64,000 bases of DNA from Gemmatimonadota bacterium (GTDB lineage Bacteria; Gemmatimonadota; Gemmatimonadetes; Gemmatimonadales; GWC2-71-9): the NCBI GenBank assembly GCA_040388535.1, contig JAZKBR010000002.1, positions 644,485-708,484 of the forward strand, in the 5' to 3' direction. A program made the translations under genes and the position numbers. Below the pieces are notes generated by a model. It saw only the letters and a list, made by a program, of their open reading frames with translations, was not told where the DNA came from and ran no database searches. Positions within the stretch are counted from its first letter, which is position 1. Each line of letters opens with the position of its first letter. This document shows positions 60,385 through 64,000 of the stretch, piece by piece.

Positions 60385-62211
60385 GGAGGACTTCGGAACG
60401 AACGCGGCGTCGTACCGGCCGGTAGCGAGCGCGGCGTCGAACGCCTTGGCGATCCGCAGCACCAGGTCGGAGGGCTTCTCCTCCCTCGCGAGTGACACGA
60501 GCACGTAATCGAAGTCACCGCTGTTGGCGATGTTGACCGTCTGCCCATCGATCTTCATCGGGAATTCGTACGCGCCGCTGTCCGCCGGCTGGCGCTCGCC
60601 CTTGAACGACTTCTCAAGAAACTCCACCAGCACCTGCCTCACCGCGGGTCCGGCCTTCTCGATGCGGTAGTCGTGGAGGCCGGCGGTGTCGGTGGTCACG
60701 ACGCCATGGTACGGGATCGGGACGAAATCGGTGCGCGCCACCAGCGAATCGACGCCGTCGTGGCCGCGCTGCCAGCGGAAGTGGTGCGCCAGCCAGTTCG
60801 GGTCGAGCGATTCGAGGTTGGGGTAGCGCATCCGGATCGGGTCCACCCGCACCTGGTAGGCGCGATCCGCCACGACATCGGTGACCCGGAGCAGGGGCTC
60901 CGATTCGCCGCCGGTGTAGCCGAGGGTATACCGAACGAAACTGCGCTCGTCGGGCGAGATGCCGAGGGGAGGCACCGCGGGGATGATCGAGGCGTCGGTC
61001 GTGGCCGTGAAGTGATGCAGCGTCATGCTGCGGGTATCGAGCACGTCATTCGGGAAGAGCAGCCAGGTCGCGCTCGACCAGGTCTGCCGGTCGAGGCGAC
61101 CGCGCGGCACCTTCGGTGCGCGGGCGGTCAGGAAGCGGGCGTTGTCATTGGTGATTTCCTCCGGCACGAAGCCCTGACTGCACTCACCGATGCGCACTTC
61201 ACGCATGGCATCACTGCCACCGAGGAGGATGCTGCAATGCGCCGTAGCGCTCTCGGGCGCGACGAGAGCGAGCAGCGCTGGTTGTGCCCCGGCGAGTGCG
61301 GCGACCATGTCGACTCGCGGCGTGTCACTTGCTGCGGAGTCGCTCGCGAAGCGGGCCGGCTTGCCCTGAAAGGCGAGCCGGAAGGTGGCGTCGGCGTCGA
61401 GGGTGGTGGTGCCCGGTGCCGCGTCGTAGCTGAAGCTGCTGATGATCGCGCTCACTGCGAAGGGCCCGAAGTTCTCCGTCCGGACCGGCTCCGAGATCTT
61501 CTGCACCCGGTACCGGTAATTGACTCCGGTCGCGCGTGGCGGGCCGCCGCGGCCTTCACGCGGGAGCCATTCCGACCACGCCATCGCCTTCTTCGAGGGT
61601 GACCCTGTAAACGGCAGGATGAATCCCGCGCGCAGCGAGTCGTTCAGTGCGATATCGAGCGATGGCGTTCCCCGTGACGTGAACAGGGGAATCGCGCCGG
61701 TCACGGTCCAGCGACCATCGATGAGACGGGCATCTTCCTTCCACAGCGCTCCGCGTCTGGAGAGTCGCTGCACGTGTGAGGAATTGACGGAGCCGAGTTC
61801 GAGGTAGGCGAGCCCCGGCACGGTGGCGGGCGATTCACCCTGATCGGCAGGCCAGCGCGCCTCGACCACCAGCATCACCTCTTCACCGTCGATGGTGGGT
61901 GGCACGTCGGCCAGCAGCCGCGCGACGCCGCCAATGGTGAGCGCCAGCACTCCAACGACGAGCAGAGAAAACCCTTGGGCACGCAGGAAGCCAGGGTGCG
62001 CGCCGGCCGCCACCATCCTCGCCGTCACGATGCCGACGATGAAGCCTGCGATCATCCCGCCGAGCGCGAGGAAGACCACGAAATAGCCCGCGCCCCCCTC
62101 AAACGAGGAGATCCGGTACCAGTCGACCGCGAGGGAGGCGACGAACCCGGTGACAAAAAGCGCCACGACGGCGGTGAGGACTCCGACAAGGAACGAGGTG
62201 AGCCAGGTCAT
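60376..62211 (-). CDS. Large membrane-anchored protein of unknown function
   Basis: The 611-residue product has three N-terminal helices (about 5-27, 42-65, 80-100) and then a long soluble region of about 500 residues rich in beta-structure (TWSSATWLLFPNDVLDTRSMTLHHF, FVRYTLGYTGGESEPLLR). No family or catalytic motif is recognised. Topology predicts the large domain outside the cytoplasm. Alone in its direction, convergent with the small membrane gene. Function unknown. Confidence 0.65.
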   Translation of the reverse strand: MTWLTSFLVGVLTAVVALFVTGFVASLAVDWYRISSFEGGAGYFVVFLALGGMIAGFIVGIVTARMVAAGAHPGFLRAQGFSLLVVGVLALTIGGVARLLADVPPTIDGEEVMLVVEARWPADQGESPATVPGLAYLELGSVNSSHVQRLSRRGALWKEDARLIDGRWTVTGAIPLFTSRGTPSLDIALNDSLRAGFILPFTGSPSKKAMAWSEWLPREGRGGPPRATGVNYRYRVQKISEPVRTENFGPFAVSAIISSFSYDAAPGTTTLDADATFRLAFQGKPARFASDSAASDTPRVDMVAALAGAQPALLALVAPESATAHCSILLGGSDAMREVRIGECSQGFVPEEITNDNARFLTARAPKVPRGRLDRQTWSSATWLLFPNDVLDTRSMTLHHFTATTDASIIPAVPPLGISPDERSFVRYTLGYTGGESEPLLRVTDVVADRAYQVRVDPIRMRYPNLESLDPNWLAHHFRWQRGHDGVDSLVARTDFVPIPYHGVVTTDTAGLHDYRIEKAGPAVRQVLVEFLEKSFKGERQPADSGAYEFPMKIDGQTVNIANSGDFDYVLVSLAREEKPSDLVLRIAKAFDAALATGRYDAAFVPKSSSP

Positions 62212-62312
62212 TCGCGATGGCCTCGGGCGTGCCGCAGCATCGCGGAGGATGCCGTGGTCCGGATGAGTGTCGGTGGTGTCGGGTTGGTGATCGCGGATAT
62301 TCTACTGCGAGA

Positions 62313-62555
62313 ATGGCGATCTGGCACACCCTGCAACTGGTGGGGAAGGCAATGCGATCCTTGCGGACCCTGCTGGTTTATCTCCTGACCTTGATCGTGG
62401 TGGCGGCTCTGGCGTTCGGGGTCGTGATGATCCTGGCAGGCCCGCACGCAGGATTGCTCCCCGCGCGCGGCGAGGTCGTGGTGCTCGCACTGGGATGGTT
62501 GAGTGTAGTGGTCGTCCCGATCCTAGCCGCCCGACGGGCGTGGCGTCGGGGCTAG
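62313..62555 (+). CDS. Small two-helix membrane protein
   Basis: The 80-residue product starts at ATG 62313. Two hydrophobic helices (about 18-38 and 50-70) and a short basic end (ARRAWRRG) are seen. It is divergent from the large membrane protein gene. No family recognised. Confidence 0.55.
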   Translation: MAIWHTLQLVGKAMRSLRTLLVYLLTLIVVAALAFGVVMILAGPHAGLLPARGEVVVLALGWLSVVVVPILAARRAWRRG

Positions 62556-62639
62556 TCGCGCTGTCGCAGCGCGATCCAGCCTCCAACGTCCGCTGCCAGA
62601 GGGATTGCCACGTCGGGATTGAAGCGCGCGACATCAGCG

Positions 62640-63320
62640 CTATCCGCCCACCAGCTGCTCGGTGATGGTCCCGCCGTCGAACATCCGTGTGGTCCGGCTG
62701 AACAGCAATCCGTCGGCACGGTAGGTCAGGACGTACTCCAGCTCGCCGGACTTCAGTGTCATTATGCGCTTGCCGCTCTCCATCTTGCTCGTCACGGTCG
62801 CAGAGCCGCTACTGGTACGGCCCGGGTTCAGTACCGCCCGCGTCGTGGTGAAGTTCGCCGCACCGCCGGTCGCGGAGCCAAAGAGCGTGACCAGCTGCAT
62901 GTCGGAGAATGCCGCGGAATCTGGCGAGAACTGACCCGCCGTCGTCGAGCCGATCCACGAAGCGTTCACCTCACCGTCGGGCCCTTGATAGGCTTCGCGG
63001 AGGGGACGCATCCCCGCGACCAGCAGCAACGAGACGATCGAAACTGGTCCTCGGCTAGTCTCTGAGAACCGCCGGATGACGAGGCCCGGACCCTCGGGAA
63101 GTGTCGTGTCACGGATGCCGACGCGCACCTGGCTCCCCATCGACGTACTGCCATCGCCGCGTACGACCGAGAAATCATAGACCCACGCCCCGCGCGGGAG
63201 TCGGCTGGCGTCGAGTACCGTGCCGCCCGGTGCGATCCGGACGGTGTCCGCGGAGATGTCGATTGCCGCACCTCCTGCGGGCCGATGCCCTTGAGGTGCA
63301 CCTCTCGGGGTTAGATGCAC
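62640..63320 (-). CDS. Protein of unknown function, uncertain 5' end
   Basis: From GTG 63320 the frame gives 226 residues. The C-terminal half looks like a real extracytoplasmic domain (LNPGRTSSGSATVTSKMESGKRIMTLKSGELEYVLTYRADG). No signal peptide or clear family is found. The same frame is open upstream to the TAG of the PD40 gene (63411), without an ATG. The gene may use another start, or be truncated. Confidence 0.45.
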   Translation of the reverse strand: MHLTPRGAPQGHRPAGGAAIDISADTVRIAPGGTVLDASRLPRGAWVYDFSVVRGDGSTSMGSQVRVGIRDTTLPEGPGLVIRRFSETSRGPVSIVSLLLVAGMRPLREAYQGPDGEVNASWIGSTTAGQFSPDSAAFSDMQLVTLFGSATGGAANFTTTRAVLNPGRTSSGSATVTSKMESGKRIMTLKSGELEYVLTYRADGLLFSRTTRMFDGGTITEQLVGG

Positions 63321-63410
63321 CGGTCCGGAATACGTTGAGTTCCAGCAGCGATCGTCACGGATCAGGATTCCCGCGCGACTGGCATCATCACGGCAAGCCA
63401 GTCGTGGTCG

Positions 63411-64000
63411 CTACCGGAACCACCGGCTGTTGATGAGCTGCGGGTCAAGGGCCTTCACGGGTACTTCCCAGACGCGTCCCTTCCGCCCGAAATAGAGTGT
63501 CTTCCCGTCGGGGGAGACCGATGGGTTGTATTCGAACTCCGGTGTGTTCACGATCGGACCGAGGTTGACCGCGGGGAGCCAGGTGTTGTCGTGCTTGCGG
63601 CTCAGGTAGAGATCAGCCGCACCCCGACCACCTGGGCGGGTCGAATAGAAGAGCATCGTCTTGCCATCGGGTGCCAGCCAGGGCGATGTGTCGGACGGCC
63701 CGGCGTTGATCTCAGGCCCCTGTTTCTCCGGCGCGGTGTAGCCACGCGCGGCAGGGCGTGAGCAATAGATCGTATTCTGGTTGGCCACGCCGCCACGGTC
63801 GGAGAAAAAACACAGTGTGCCACGTCGGTCGACGGTCGGCGCGCCTTCCTTTCCCTTTGATGCCAGCGCTTCGATCCAGACCGGTTCTCCCCAACCCTTT
63901 TCGCTTCGCACCGCCACCCAGAGATCCATATTGGCCGAGGTGTCTGCCGGGGCATTCGGGCGCGGCCGTGTCGAGATGAAGTAGAGCTGCCTACCATCGG
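63411..64000 (-). CDS. PD40/TolB-like beta-propeller protein, N-terminus beyond the right edge
   Basis: The frame is open from the edge to TAG at 63411. Repeats of the PD40 type are seen: DGRQLYFISTRP, GTLCFFSDRGG, DGKTMLFYSTRPGG, SPDGKTLYFGRKG. These blades bind proteins, as in TolB. The visible part probably covers the C-terminal blades. It shares its frame with the following gene beyond the stop. Confidence 0.8.
   Translation of the reverse strand, partial: DGRQLYFISTRPRPNAPADTSANMDLWVAVRSEKGWGEPVWIEALASKGKEGAPTVDRRGTLCFFSDRGGVANQNTIYCSRPAARGYTAPEKQGPEINAGPSDTSPWLAPDGKTMLFYSTRPGGRGAADLYLSRKHDNTWLPAVNLGPIVNTPEFEYNPSVSPDGKTLYFGRKGRVWEVPVKALDPQLINSRWFR

Overview
The window is GC-rich, densely coded chromosomal DNA from a Gram-negative bacterium, most likely a member of Gemmatimonadota (Acidobacteriota is the main alternative). 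The evidence is family content, not a marker gene: an ADOP-type ABC permease next to a PadR regulator, a DUF5916 outer-membrane protein, a lipoprotein metzincin of the DUF5117 type, tandem exported amidohydrolases, PD40 and kelch proteins, and many exported proteins whose signal peptides end in AQ. No rRNA, tRNA or CRISPR array was seen.

Layout. 1-7330: minus-strand genes for two kelch proteins, an EamA transporter, an exported protein, an M16 peptidase and a metallophosphoesterase. 7500-16373: outer-membrane barrels, HrpB helicase, a multi-PAS hybrid histidine kinase and a serine beta-lactamase-like hydrolase. 16500-18839: DUF5916 protein. 18947-23864: a tightly coupled five-gene minus-strand operon (esterase, ATP-grasp, circularly permuted ATP-grasp, GCS2/YbdK-like ligase, class I amidotransferase-like hydrolase) that looks like an uncharacterised amide or peptide pathway. 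24098-27115: ADOP permease and PadR. 27323-33754: TetR, TolC, membrane fusion protein and RND pump operon. 33832-43302: NTF2-like lipoprotein, esterase, TonB-dependent receptor, nitronate monooxygenase-like protein, hotdog protein, metzincin and a PAF-acetylhydrolase-like lipoprotein. 43299-47999: a six-gene minus-strand run with Rieske oxygenase, Ser/Thr kinase, DUF1080 protein, a 51-residue membrane protein, a multi-pass membrane protein and an isoprenylcysteine-methyltransferase-like protein. 48143-52349: three tandem amidohydrolases. 52333-54987: glutathione peroxidase, a small barrel and a DEAD-box helicase. 58687-64000: TonB-C-like secreted proteins, membrane proteins of unknown role and a PD40 protein.

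The most striking object is a probable transposon at 55077-58584. It has perfect 17-bp terminal inverted repeats and an 8-bp target duplication, a central IS1-family transposase, and four passenger genes including a GNAT acetyltransferase. It also has an AT-richer end with seven GTGAC/GTCAC boxes. It sits inside a GAGAAGG heptamer array. That array is one of six 7-bp-period intergenic repeat loci in the window; four of the six carry an inverted partner array across a spacer, and one encloses a transcription terminator.

Other points: apparent non-canonical starts (ATA, CTG) at three or four genes whose conserved N-termini lie upstream of any ATG, GTG or TTG; palindromic elements read in frame just after the signal peptides of TolC and an amidohydrolase; and enzyme homologues with altered catalytic residues (PAF-AH-like Ser to Gly, two amidohydrolases without the HxH metal site, a beta-lactamase-like protein with KQG for KTG).
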